A stretch of 64,000 nt of DNA, from assembly GCF_010183535.1 (NCBI RefSeq), contig NC_071331.1:6448001-6512000 (forward strand), written 5' to 3'. The position numbers were made by a program, and so were the translations under genes. The notes beneath the pieces were generated by a model. The model made no database searches. It was not told the origin of the DNA and was given only the letters and a program-made list of their open reading frames with translations. Source of the DNA: Caenorhabditis remanei (lineage: Eukaryota; Nematoda; Chromadorea; Rhabditida; Rhabditidae). Below are positions 44,272-54,579 of this stretch, in pieces (the stretch's first letter is position 1; each line of letters opens with the position of its first letter).

Positions 44272-44650
44272 TTAGGTCCAGTCACCGGAAAAGCTCCTGG
44301 ATTGGTCATTTTTTTCGCAGAATCGATCAAATGAGCCAATAAACTCGCAAGTTGTGGGGGAGCAGTCGGAGTACATTCCATGTTAATACTCTATAAGATG
44401 TCAGCATTTTCAATTTGAAACATTTGAAAATCAAAATCAATTATCTCTTAAAAATCATAATTTCATTCAAATACATACAATCGTTATAAATGGGAGGCAC
44501 AAAAAAGGATAGTGAGATTTGTATCAAAAACAACCGATATCATTAGCATAACACATGATCAAAAACAAAAATCGATGAATAAAAAATGACAACAGCAATG
44601 AGAGGGAGGAACTGATAATTAGACTATTAGACAATGTGGGATGGCTAGTC

Positions 44651-47600
44651 TCAGAGCAGGAGCCAGTCGCATCTTCCGGGATAGTCGTCCGTCAACTTTC
44701 CAAATTGCTCACACACTTGGGACAATCGATTCGTGTTGGGCATCAATCCATCCGGTTTGTGGAGGAACGAAAGCTCCGAGAAGATCAATTTCTCCATTGC
44801 CGGCCACTTTCCATGCACCAGGGTACGAGCCATTCGGAGGAAGTCGCGGGGGTCTTTGCCAAGGAATCGTGCAGTCCGAGCAGCAGTCATGTAGAGGCAG
44901 GCCTTCTCAATGAATGTCCCATGACGGAGAACTTCCTCGAAACAGTAGTCGAGGAGTTCTTGAGATTCGCGGTATCGACCTTGGCACATCTGAAAAAAGA
45001 GAGTTTGATATAAAAGTGAGCACGGAGCCCTGAGCATACCATCATTGTTGCCATTCTCCTTCTAATGAGCGCCTTGATTCCCAGCAACGTGGTTCCCTCC
45101 GCCAAAATCAACGCCTCGTCGAGAGCAATCGCTGCTCTTCCGAAATACTTGTTAGCAGTGTAGATGGTGGCGCGTTGCATCAAGATCCGAATATTTCCAT
45201 AGACATCCTCCACCAATAAGCTCATCAAGTAAGTCGTTCCCTCGTCGCATCGGCCAAGAGCGCTGAGGAGAAGACAACGTCGGATACGGTACTCTAGCTC
45301 CGAGTACGTCGCGAGGTCCCCAACAATCGAATTGCACTCATTGTACTTGTTCATCAAGAACAACTTCTCAAAATTGATGATGGTCTCACAGATGTGCGTG
45401 TGACGATATCCTTGCCACACGAGCTCCTCCGGGAACTTTATCTTCATTTCATCAACGACGGTGAGGGCTTCCATATAGTTTCCAGCCGCCGCGTGTGAGT
45501 ACGCCAAGTTGGCCATTCCAACAGCAAATGGTTCTGTGTGGAAGGATCCTCCTTTGTCTGTCTCCAAGTTCCCGGAGAGCAACTCCTGAGAGATCTTCTT
45601 TCCTTGGGAGTACAACCCGTTGCGGATCCTGGAAGCATAATCGTGAGTAAAGGGTTTCCATGTTACTCACTTACATATTACTGCTCATAATCGAGTAGCC
45701 AAACGCAAAAACTTTCTGCCCTCTCTCCTGCGAGTCACTTCCCACTTGACAATTGAATCCTGTTTCGGCGACCCGGTTGTACTTTCTGAAACCAGCTAAC
45801 TAGGGAAGGTGATGGAGTCAGTTGGGTGTTATGGGGCGTGGCCTAATTCATTGGAAACCTGAGAAAACGCTGATTTCAAATATATATTCAGTTTTTGCCT
45901 TTGAAACCTATTACCCACTCGCCGGTGGCTGACCACTCGCTCAAAGTTCGGCCCGGGGACGCGAAGTGGGTCTCGTTGCGGAATTTCGATTTACGGCGGC
46001 TCTTGACCGTACTTTCGCCATAAAAAAGTTTTATACTACGGTCTTCGCGTCGAGACCCACTCCGCGACCCCGGGCCGAACTTTGAGCGAGTGGTCAGCCA
46101 CCGGCGGATGGGTAATAGTATTCGAGAAAAATGAAGTCTAGAAGAAAAGTTTGGTCTCCTTGCAAGTCATAACCCTCGAGAAGTGTGAAAAGTATCGGCA
46201 GCAATGACTTGCGAAACGGTCCAAACTTAGACCTAGTTTTTTTTGAATATTAGGTTTTGAGGGCAAAACTGAACATATATTTGGAATAAGCGTTTTCTCA
46301 GCTTTCCAAAGATATAGGTCACGTCCCATATCTCTCCAGAGTGACTCCATGGCGTTCCTTAGTAAGAACCTGTCCGATACTCTCTGATCACTTACAACTT
46401 GTAGTGTCCCGCAGCAATCGTCTTCAGAATCATGACCATCTTTCCATAGGAATCCAACTCGGCAAGCACCTCAAAATCATCCTCCGACTCCAGACAACAC
46501 GGACCGGTGCGATGTTGTCCGTGGAGGTCATCAATGTGTCTCAACGCTTTTCTGAGGATGCGACGGTCCTTGTCAACGTACTCGATGATTCTCTGAGCAT
46601 TGTCCTCGAGAATCGGTCCACAGCCAATGATTCCACACGTATGCATTTCAACATTTGCCATCTGATGACAAATTTCATCGTTGCGGATTTGAGCCTGGCG
46701 AAGACTTTCGTCGAGCAGCACGCGGGCGGTTGGGCTGAAAATATATTGCTGGGATGACATTTTTAGATTGGAGATAACTTACTAGTCCCCAAAGAGTCTG
46801 CAAATTCTGGCTTGAAGGATTGGCGAGTACATCAATGGAGCAAAGTTGGGCACTCCGAGACGGTAAGTCTTCATACAATGCACCATGTTGCTGTTCAACC
46901 TGAAATCACAATCGAAACTTATTGATTTTTTTTCTGATCAACTTACTCAAACATGGACAACTCAAAATAGGACTTCAACGCTTTCATACCACGGGATCCA
47001 TCTTTCATCTGAATGTGGATGATCGCCTCCAAAAGAAACGCTTCGATGACGTCCGGATGTCGTTTTTGGACGATTCTCACGTAGTTGAAGATGTCATCGA
47101 AGGGCATTGTATGAGTTGGATCCTTCTGGACGTTGAAGATAGTCTCGTTCGTCCATTTTCTGGCTCTCATGGAACAATCGATAACGTATGGGAGGACTGC
47201 TCCCATGTTCTCAATCGGTGATGGGTTGTTTTCTTCGGCAAGTATCCACTGACGCATTTTCAGATTTAACTTGAAGAGATCGCCGTTTGATGTCTTGGTG
47301 TATTGGGCGAGAATCTGGAAATTGAATAAGGTTTTGTTGAGGTGGCTCCGGTGAGGTTTCAAAACTGTATTTTAAGTGAACAGTTCAAAATCGGTAAATT
47401 TTGCACGGAAAAAATTGGCGAAGGGGCGGTGCGAGCTTTCCTTCCATTGAAAAAGTTGAATTCATAATAGAATTATGACCGTTCTTTTCGGATTGCAGAA
47501 GATTAAAAATAGGGGAATTCAAATTTTAAACCCAGAAAAATCACTTTGATAAATAAGTAACTAACTTCAAATAAGTTTAGTATCAGTGCCTTATAGAAAA

Positions 47601-48916
47601 CTTGAAATAGTGTTTCATTCTAGAAGTAAGTTCGGCATTTTATTTGTATCAAGTTGCTAAAACGACACTTTTCCGTCTTCCACTACTACACAGTTTTTAC
47701 ACACATTTTCAAACATTTTTTCTCATTTGATACCTCACAACTAGCACTACTGCTGAATGGTGAAAGCAAGTGGCCACTGAAATTTTTCAAGTGGTTATCC
47801 TTTCTTTGCAATCTTTAACTGTTAATTATCTATACGGAAATAAAGAAGTAATATTGATAATATTGATTCATCGACTTTTGAACTTTTTGAAACGGATAAG
47901 TTCTCTAGAAAACTGTGCACCACCTCGGGCAAAATAAAGAGAACATCAAATATGGATTGCAATGAAGATCATATTTGGATACTGTGAAACGGAACATTAA
48001 TTGTAATTTTCAAAACCTTCGTTGCTCACAAAAACAGTATCTACATATAGATTTTTGACTCGTTGGAACCTCATTATCTTGTTATATTTTTGCCCGGTAC
48101 TGTATGTAACTTTTCACGTTCGGTGTCACCAGGTGTGCTACTCACCCCCTTCAGCCATCGATAGACGAACGAGAAGTTGGATGTGAAATGAAGATCATCT
48201 TGTGTTTCCAACGCGAATAGGTCGTGATCCATATCATCCCACCTCAAGTTCGGGTCCTTTGCGTACGTGTTCGTGTAGAACTCGTCTTCAATTCCAAAAT
48301 TGATATCTGCCAATGCCGATCCCAGTTGCTCCATGCTCGCATAGAAGTTCTGATTGATCTCTCGATCCTCTCCGAACGCCATTCGAGTCACGAGGCGGTA
48401 GTCTTTGTAGGTGAGCTCAGTGTTCGACGACATCAACGCGTAGAGCCAATGGAAGAGTCTGGAAGTCAGAGGGGCCTATTATTATACTTGGGATAGGAAA
48501 AACCTACTTCTGCTTCTCAAGATAGTGGAACAGACCGTAGAACGAGGGCTTGTGGCGGAGACCGAAGTGCGTCTGGAACAAGATGCGAAGCAAGTAGAAC
48601 GTGGCGACCTGAAATGCTTATAGCGTTGATTTCTCGTCAAAAATCAATAAAACCACTCACTTTTGTCGGTGTCAACGGCTCTCCGGTCAAATTTGAGTAG
48701 ACATGACCGAACAGTGAATCCAAGTTGGGGTAGGCACGTCTGTAGACTGGGCGCGGAGCTTTCATTGCTGAAATAATGAACATTTTTGGAAAAAAAAACA
48801 GAAAACTTGAAATGTCACGTGAAAATAATACGAAATTCGGGAAAATGGAAAAATTGAAAATAAAACATGAGAAAAACGAGAAAGAGAATGAATGACTCAC
48901 CGCACAGTCTCCTCAT
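44651..48916 (-). CDS. Anaphase-promoting complex subunit 5 (APC5) homologue (799 aa, ten exons)
   Basis: Exons: 48901-48916, 48661-48767, 48508-48608, 48146-48458, 46947-47314, 46783-46899, 46396-46734, 45675-45785, 45040-45628 and 44651-44989. All have GT/AG and keep frame. Residues ~285-350 carry the APC5-type segment (GMKALKSYFELSMFE, NFAPLMYSPILQARICRLFGD, ARVLLDESLRQAQIRNDEIC). The C-terminal half is a series of TPR-like helix pairs (GNYMEALTVVDEM, FGRAAIALDEALILAEG, GRYRESQELLDYCFEEV). APC5 is a scaffold of the cyclosome ubiquitin ligase that drives metaphase-anaphase transition. Length fits animal APC5 (750-800 aa). C. elegans has two such genes (such-1, gfi-3); which one this matches cannot be told here. 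Intron 7 contains a foldback. Confidence 0.8.
45851..46309. repeat. Foldback in APC5 intron 7 with nested palindrome
   Basis: Outer termini TGGAAACCTGAGAAAACGCT and complement, with ATATATTCAGTTTTTGCC next to them. An inner GC-rich palindrome (45912-46112; CCGGTGGCTGACCACTCGC arms) folds near 46013. The GCTGATTTCAAAAATATATT part also occurs at 56440-56600. Confidence 0.8.
47315..48145. other. Long intron 4 of the APC5 gene
   Basis: 830 bp, AT-rich, with no recognised element; all other introns of this gene are much shorter except the foldback-bearing intron 7. Confidence 0.5.
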
Positions 48917-49300
48917 ATTCGAAAAACAACTGATAACAATTGTAAGAAAAATTCGAAGATCAAAATCGTAGATCAAAATTTTTTGTTATTTTTTGAATAT
49001 GATGAAACTGTTGTAGGTCTACACTCACATTTTTTTCCACACAGGAAATTTTCAGATTTTCATACAACGGATCCGTCGAAATGATTTCAATGTTTTTTTA
49101 TCGAGGTCACAATTTCGAGTTTCGTGGTAATCTATCAGATAAAATATCTGCTTCAGCATTGTTTCAATATTGTAGAAAATAGCAGTTTTCAGTTTCAGCT
49201 CGAACTACCAGGTTTTGTGTAACAAAGTTGAAATTTGCTTTTGAACTTTTCAAAAGAGCATATCCATTTTATACTCGCGAGACACTTTACTAACTGGAAT

Positions 49301-49882
49301 CAGGGCTGGGCATTGTTTGAGAGGTCAAATAAATAGTTTGACCAAATAATGTTTGAATATTTTTTCCAAACAATTTATTTGATCAAATAATATTTGAATT
49401 TGTTTTTCAAATAATTTATTTGACCAAACATTATTTGAAATGTTTTCTCAAATAATCAAATAATTTCAAATAATTTCAAACAACTCAAGAAAATGTTTTA
49501 TTGCCAATAAAGGCAGTAAAAAGAAAAAAACAGTAGGTTATATTTTAAAACATGTAAAAATCAAGGAAAAAGACTATTTTTTGTTAAATTTTCCATCCTG
49601 AAAGACTTTCTCGAGTTCGAAGTAATTATTTTTCCCTAACCATTCGGCAGTTTGAAGAGAAAAATTATCATAAATGATACAAAGAAATGGGTTTCAAGTT
49701 ATTTGAAAATTTTCAAATAATTTGGTCAAATAATTTTATTTGATATGAATTTGTCAAACATTATTTGGTCAAACAATTTATTTGAAAAAAAAGTTCAAAT
49801 AATTATTTGAAGCAATTTATTTGACTTTTACCCCAAATTTCAAATAATTCAAATAATCAAACAAATAATTTGCCCAGCCCTG
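49301..49882. repeat. hAT-type MITE (582 bp)
   Basis: Termini CAGGGCTGGGCA and TGCCCAGCCCTG; perfect 8-bp duplication ACTGGAAT at 49293-49300 and 49883-49890. The interior is many short TTTGAAATAATTTATTTGACC variants in both orientations. 8-bp duplication and CAGGG ends are characteristic of hAT. Confidence 0.85.
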
Positions 49883-50667
49883 ACTGGAATCTCAAGGATT
49901 GTTCTTTTCGATTTTTTACAGATACGGTTTCTGCACTTTGCAAGTTGTTCAATTTTTATAATGTTTCAACAAAAGCGGAAACTTATGTGTATACAAAGAA
50001 ATCTATTCACAAACCAACTCAGAAACACAATTTTCTGTCAAGACACCTTTTCAACATTTTTCTGTTTTTGACTTGCAATAAATAAATTAATTTTTCTTGC
50101 TTACTGTTCCGTCTAATGCTCTTTTTTCTGCATGGTGTTTCTAAATGACTATTTCGTCAATTATGTGACTAGTACATCTGAAAATCTTTTCCCCAAATCA
50201 CGAATAAGTGAAAATGTTCCAACGACCAAACTACACACATTCTCCACCATCTTGATCGTTCAGATGAGACATGACAGTTGTTCCTTAACAAATTTATGTG
50301 TGTATTCTGAACAGAAACACTATGTGAAAAAAAGGACAATAACTTTTTTGTGTTTCTCCATCTGAATAAAACGAAAATTGAAAATTATTTTTTGCTGACA
50401 ACATTCAAGTCGTTACTGATAGTTTTCAGAATAGAGAGAGCCAATTAGTTTATTATTTTACAAAATGCTCGTCAGTCAGTATTATTTATGTATTTATTTA
50501 TTTGAAATACGATTAAAGAATCGTGAAAATGAGAATTAAATCAAATACAACCGAGTATAGTTCAGAATAATTAGGGTAGATGTGGTAAGATGATAACGAG
50601 TTCACAATAGATGAGATGCGGGTGACAAAGTATTGGTCATTATACAAATGAGATTTATGATACACAT

Positions 50668-51000
50668 ATGCATATTGGTGAATACGTGGAACAGACCGGA
50701 ATAATGGAACCTATCAGAAACCACCTGTGTCTTATTTTCTGTGTACTATTAGTGTTCTGTGTGACCTATTTGTTAATTGTTGTTAGCGCGCGATTCGTGA
50801 AAAAATGCCTCCTCAGTCTAGTTTTGCACTTCGGCCAGATGAACTTTGTTTGGGTTCAGGTCTTATTGTTTGTGTCAAGCTGGAAAAATTTGCTTGTGTC
50901 AATATCAACTTTCCCGACTAGCATTTTGGACACGAACTTATTTGAAGAATCAAGAATCAATATGAACATTTGTTTAACACCGTGCTGCAACAGTAGCTGA
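50668..51000 (+). CDS. Uncertain 110-aa frame with a transmembrane stretch
   Basis: ATG at 50668; contains a hydrophobic segment (LCLIFCVLLVFCVTYLLIVV) and ends CLTPCCNSS. No splice partner or family found. An overlapping minus-strand frame at 50856-51092 is equally plausible, so this may be a decayed gene or chance. Confidence 0.2.
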   Translation: MHIGEYVEQTGIMEPIRNHLCLIFCVLLVFCVTYLLIVVSARFVKKCLLSLVLHFGQMNFVWVQVLLFVSSWKNLLVSISTFPTSILDTNLFEESRINMNICLTPCCNSS

Positions 51001-52290
51001 GAAGAAACTTTTGTACTTTCTTTAAAACTGTGTCGTATCCATTGACTACCCAAGTTATTTTTCAAGTAAGCTTTAGGTGCCATCATAACCACAACTTTAG
51101 AGAAATTTTTTTCTGTTTACTTCATACAGTGCGCGTCATAAAGATAGCCCCCCCCTCTGATTATGTAGGTTCTGGCTCAGCCATAAGTTTTCATGAAAAA
51201 TGGATAACGTCATTTGATTTCTCGTCCAAAATAACCCCTGGGTGCAAAGTTTCATGATTCTCCTCCAAAAACTACGGATACACCATCGAAAAATCGAAAA
51301 TTAAGCCGCGTCATAAAGATAGCCCCCCTTGAGAATTTTCAATTTATCGATCAATTTTCTCCGTTTTTGCACACAAAAACGTTGTCAATCAATAAAATTA
51401 GCGTTTTTACTGATGTTTTCTTGTTTTTCTTCATATTTTTCTATTAAAAATTCTACTTTGAAGAGCCAGTTTAGGCTAAAAAGTCGAAAAATAGGGATTT
51501 TTCAGGAAAACTACCGTAACCGTAGGTCGTAGGTCGGTCAAGTAGAGGGAGCAATATTTTCGTATAGTAATTTACTTTCTTTGGTACTAGTCTGACTGTT
51601 TGGTCTTACTATTGACTGGAATGAAGGGGATCTGAATGCTCAGAGGTGTTCCTAATGTGAATGATATTCACTTCGAGGGACAGTTTTGAGATTCTTCTCG
51701 ATGAAAAAGTCTTGAAAATCAGTTTTCAGGGAAGAATGTTTGAGAGAATTAGTAGAATCATCCATTTTGTCATTATCTTAACATAACTGAAATACTTTGA
51801 CCAATTAGTGAAACCCCCGTTTATTCTGAAAACCCCCGTCTATTTTTAAAACCCCCGTTAATCCTTAAAACCCCCGTTAAATCATAAAGAGCCCACATTT
51901 TACCGTATTTTTTTAAATTTACGTTCAGTAAATCCAGTTTTTCAAGATAAGAAGTGAATCGGACGACTTCCATTGAAAGAATCTGGTTTCAAGTCATCAT
52001 TAAATATATCAGAATAGAGAGACCCGTATTAATATGACTTTTCTAGCACCACAGCCATTAATATTTGAGTAATCACCCGATGATATCAAAAGTGATCAAT
52101 CAATATGAATAAACATTAATTTGGCACTATCTCGGAACAGTTATTGAGGGAAAGTTTAACCAAATATTCACGACGTACTAATTCAGAGAATTTTATTTAT
52201 TTTTAAATTTGAACACTTTTCGATAATTCATAAATGGTTAGCAAAAAGAACTTCGATGATACATGTCAGAGAATAACCGCAGAGAACATT

Positions 52291-52336
52291 ATCTGTTTCA
52301 TACTCTCATTATACCATCTGTTTCATACTCTCATTA
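52291..52336 (+). promoter_or_regulatory. Tandemly duplicated Ruby-type motif
   Basis: ATCTGTTTCATACTCTCATTA occurs at 52291-52311 and again at 52316-52336, giving two exact octamers (52293-52300, 52318-52325) 25 bp apart on the same strand. Confidence 0.6.
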
Positions 52337-52337
52337 A

Positions 52338-52358
52338 TTTGTCTGTTTTGGCACCTCG
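52338..52358 (+). ncRNA. Putative 21U-RNA (first of tandem pair)
   Basis: Octamer at 52293-52300; TAAT start with its T 38 nt downstream. Confidence 0.5.
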
Positions 52359-52364
52359 AATCAG

Positions 52365-52385
52365 TAAACACCCAGTCAAGGCTTC
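52365..52385 (+). ncRNA. Putative 21U-RNA (second of tandem pair)
   Basis: Octamer at 52318-52325; CAGT start with its T 40 nt downstream. The last nine bases would come from the MITE starting at 52377. Confidence 0.35.
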
Positions 52386-52942
52386 CGTTCGGTCCTATTT
52401 TGGACCGACCTGACCGACCGCCGACCCGACCGACCCCCGACCGACCGATCGCCGACCTACGCAATTTTTTCTGTCTGCATGCGCCATAATCGACGACAAA
52501 TTTTGAAAAGATATCCGGCTGAAAACTAACATTTTTCCGGGCAAGGATGACAAAAAATGAAATAAATTAGAAATAATTTGGACAAAATTAGTACTTCCAA
52601 CAATTTTTAATACCAATTTTCGGTCATAGCGCAATTTTTAATGACCACAGGTTTATTATTCCGATTTTCAAAAATCACTCGAAATTCGTCAAATTTTTCA
52701 AAGTGAGTGGTTTGACATAATTTTCAGCGCACTTTTCACAATTTGAATTTTGAAAAATTCTGAAATTTATGAAAAAAAAATAAACTAAATTTATACTTCC
52801 GCCGATAAATACGCAAACACTTCACGCAAAAATGCGGACCTCGGTCGGCTCGGTCGGTCGGCAGTCGGTCGGTCGGCAGTCGGTCGGGTCGGCGGTCGGT
52901 CGGCGGTCGGATCGAACCCGACTGGACCGAATGGAAGCTTTA
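52377..52942. repeat. hAT-like MITE with CGGTCGGT tracts (566 bp)
   Basis: Arms begin CAAGGCTTCCGTTCGGTCC and end GGACCGAATGGAAGCTTTA; CACCCAGT flanks both sides (52369-52376, 52943-52950). Both arms have expanded CGGTCGGT/CCGACCGA repeats, which produce the spurious GSVGR-type reading frames on each strand. Confidence 0.8.
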
Positions 52943-52973
52943 CACCCAGTACGAACGGTTTTTGGTATTATGC

Positions 52974-52981
52974 TGAAACAG
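52974..52981 (-). promoter_or_regulatory. Ruby-type octamer, start lost
   Basis: Exact TGAAACAG. The expected start at about 52936 falls inside the MITE ending at 52942, and no YRNT is there; the insertion probably replaced the original start. Confidence 0.3.
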
Positions 52982-53379
52982 CAGTTGTGTGAAAACTTCT
53001 GTTGTTTGGAGAACGAGTTTGTTTGAATAAAAGGTGTAAAATACTCATGATTTCCAGTAAATTAGTATAGCATTGTTTGCTCCAAAACTACTTCTTGAAC
53101 CAGTGAAAATTATCAGATGATCAAACAAAACACAGTCTCCACTATTTGAACATAATCTCATTCAGATGAGACATGAGGGAGACTTGTTTGTTGTTTTTAA
53201 TTGGCGTATTCTAAACACAACGAGCCGGCGAAAAAACGTGATGATTAGTGTTTCAGAGAATACAGATTGAAATGATATAGGGTTATCTCTATTAGAAAAT
53301 TCCTGTCAAAGAACTTTCCCGCGATCAGCTTCGATTTTTAAAAACAAGCTCACATTTTCGAAAAATTATAATTCATGTC

Positions 53380-53705
53380 TTTCCGTGAGTTCATTTTCAA
53401 ATCGAACTTTTTTAAAAATTAGCTCAAAACCCCATATTTCTCTGGTCGTGAGAAATTCTAAAAATTTAACTTACGATCTTTTTTTTTTAGTTATCTGAGA
53501 TTCTCGTAATTTTTCTACCATTTTTGTAGCAATCTTATTAAAGAAAACAGCAAAAAGTAGATGGAAAATAGCGACTGAACGGAATAGAATTTCTAGGCCA
53601 CACTTTTTTTCGTCCTGCGAAAATCCAAAACTTACCGACGCTCGGTCTCTGTGGGATTTATATTTTTTTAAATTTCGATGTGAAAATGAACTCACAGAAA
53701 CACAT
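53380..53705. repeat. Foldback with GTGAGTTCATTTTC ends
   Basis: Left arm TCCGTGAGTTCATTTTCAAA, right arm its near complement. Single arms of the same sequence occur near 10225-10250 and 59900-59925. Confidence 0.6.
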
Positions 53706-54436
53706 ACATTATAATATGAAAAAAGATATCGAAGATAAAATAACTTTTTCTGTATACACCTTAAGATAATTCATGTATTCTTGTTGCTTGATGTTTGTTT
53801 TAACTTTCCTTTACTGAGATAATCCAACTACAAACAGTCTTGACCACTCAAACCTAATCTTGATCGTTCAGATGAAACATGACGGAGACTTGCTTGTTGT
53901 TTCTAGTTTGTGTATTTTAAACAAAAACAGAAGACCGAAAAATGAAATGGTGTTTAGTGTTTCAGAGTACCCACATTCAAATCATAGAATGTGTGACAGA
54001 TATTAAATAGCAATTGTGGGGAATAATCTCGGTTTTTTATTTAAATTTTGCAAGCAACATACATTTGATGCTGCAGATTTTTTCATGTTTCATCAAAATG
54101 GATTATACTGAACAGCAGACAACAAGTATTGATATTTCATCTCTGAAATAAAATCAGCAAACTCTACATTTTAGTCACCTTATTCAATTCATTGTTAACT
54201 GAAAGTCCCTGTTGCCATTCCAATCAATTACTTCCTGAATCGGTAAAAAATCATTTCCCCCCCCAGACTGATTAGATACTGAATCACAGTTCAGGTCATC
54301 TGCACTTGATCGTTAAATTTCTCTAATGACGTGACTTTATTTTGTCTGTCGAATCAATTTCCCCCATTTCGGTTTTGAACACAAACAACAGACCAAACAA
54401 AATATTGGTGTTTGATGTTTCAAGGAATTGTTGAAT

Positions 54437-54457
54437 TTCTTTGTTTTTTGTACATAA
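54437..54457 (-). ncRNA. Putative 21U-RNA (type-1 piRNA)
   Basis: Exact minus-strand octamer at 54497-54504; YRNT start with its T at 54457, 40 nt downstream. Confidence 0.4.
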
Positions 54458-54579
54458 TTATTCAACTGAACGACAAAAAGCAATAAAAGCATTCATTGAA
54501 ACAGAGATTAGAAAAAAAGGTACAGAGCATTTGAAAAATATGAGAAATTTAAAACTTGAAATTTGTAGTTTTCCCGCAT

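Larger units (their letters stand above)
41128..44382. repeat. Foldback with TTA duplication, split by a Helitron
   Basis: Left arm 41128-~41935, right arm ~41940-42616 continued at 44272-44382; termini CATGGAATGTAC and GTACATTCCATG, flanked by TTA at 41125-41127 and 44383-44385. Without the inserted Helitron it would be 1.6 kb. The frame at 41129-41356 is an arm artefact. Confidence 0.85.
48917..54579. other. Intergenic region: MITEs and diverged repeats
   Basis: No strong protein gene. Contains MITEs at 49301-49882, 52377-52942 and 53380-53705. A direct repeat GCGTCATAAAGATAGCCCCC occurs near 51128 and 51305. A block with CTTGATCGTTCAGATGA and GTGTTTCAGAGTA-like ends recurs near 50250, 53155, 53860 and 54310. 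Confidence 0.5.

Noticed and set aside
52395..53026. GSVGRQSVGR-type repeat proteins on both strands
   Set aside because: Translation of CGGT repeats in the arms of a MITE.
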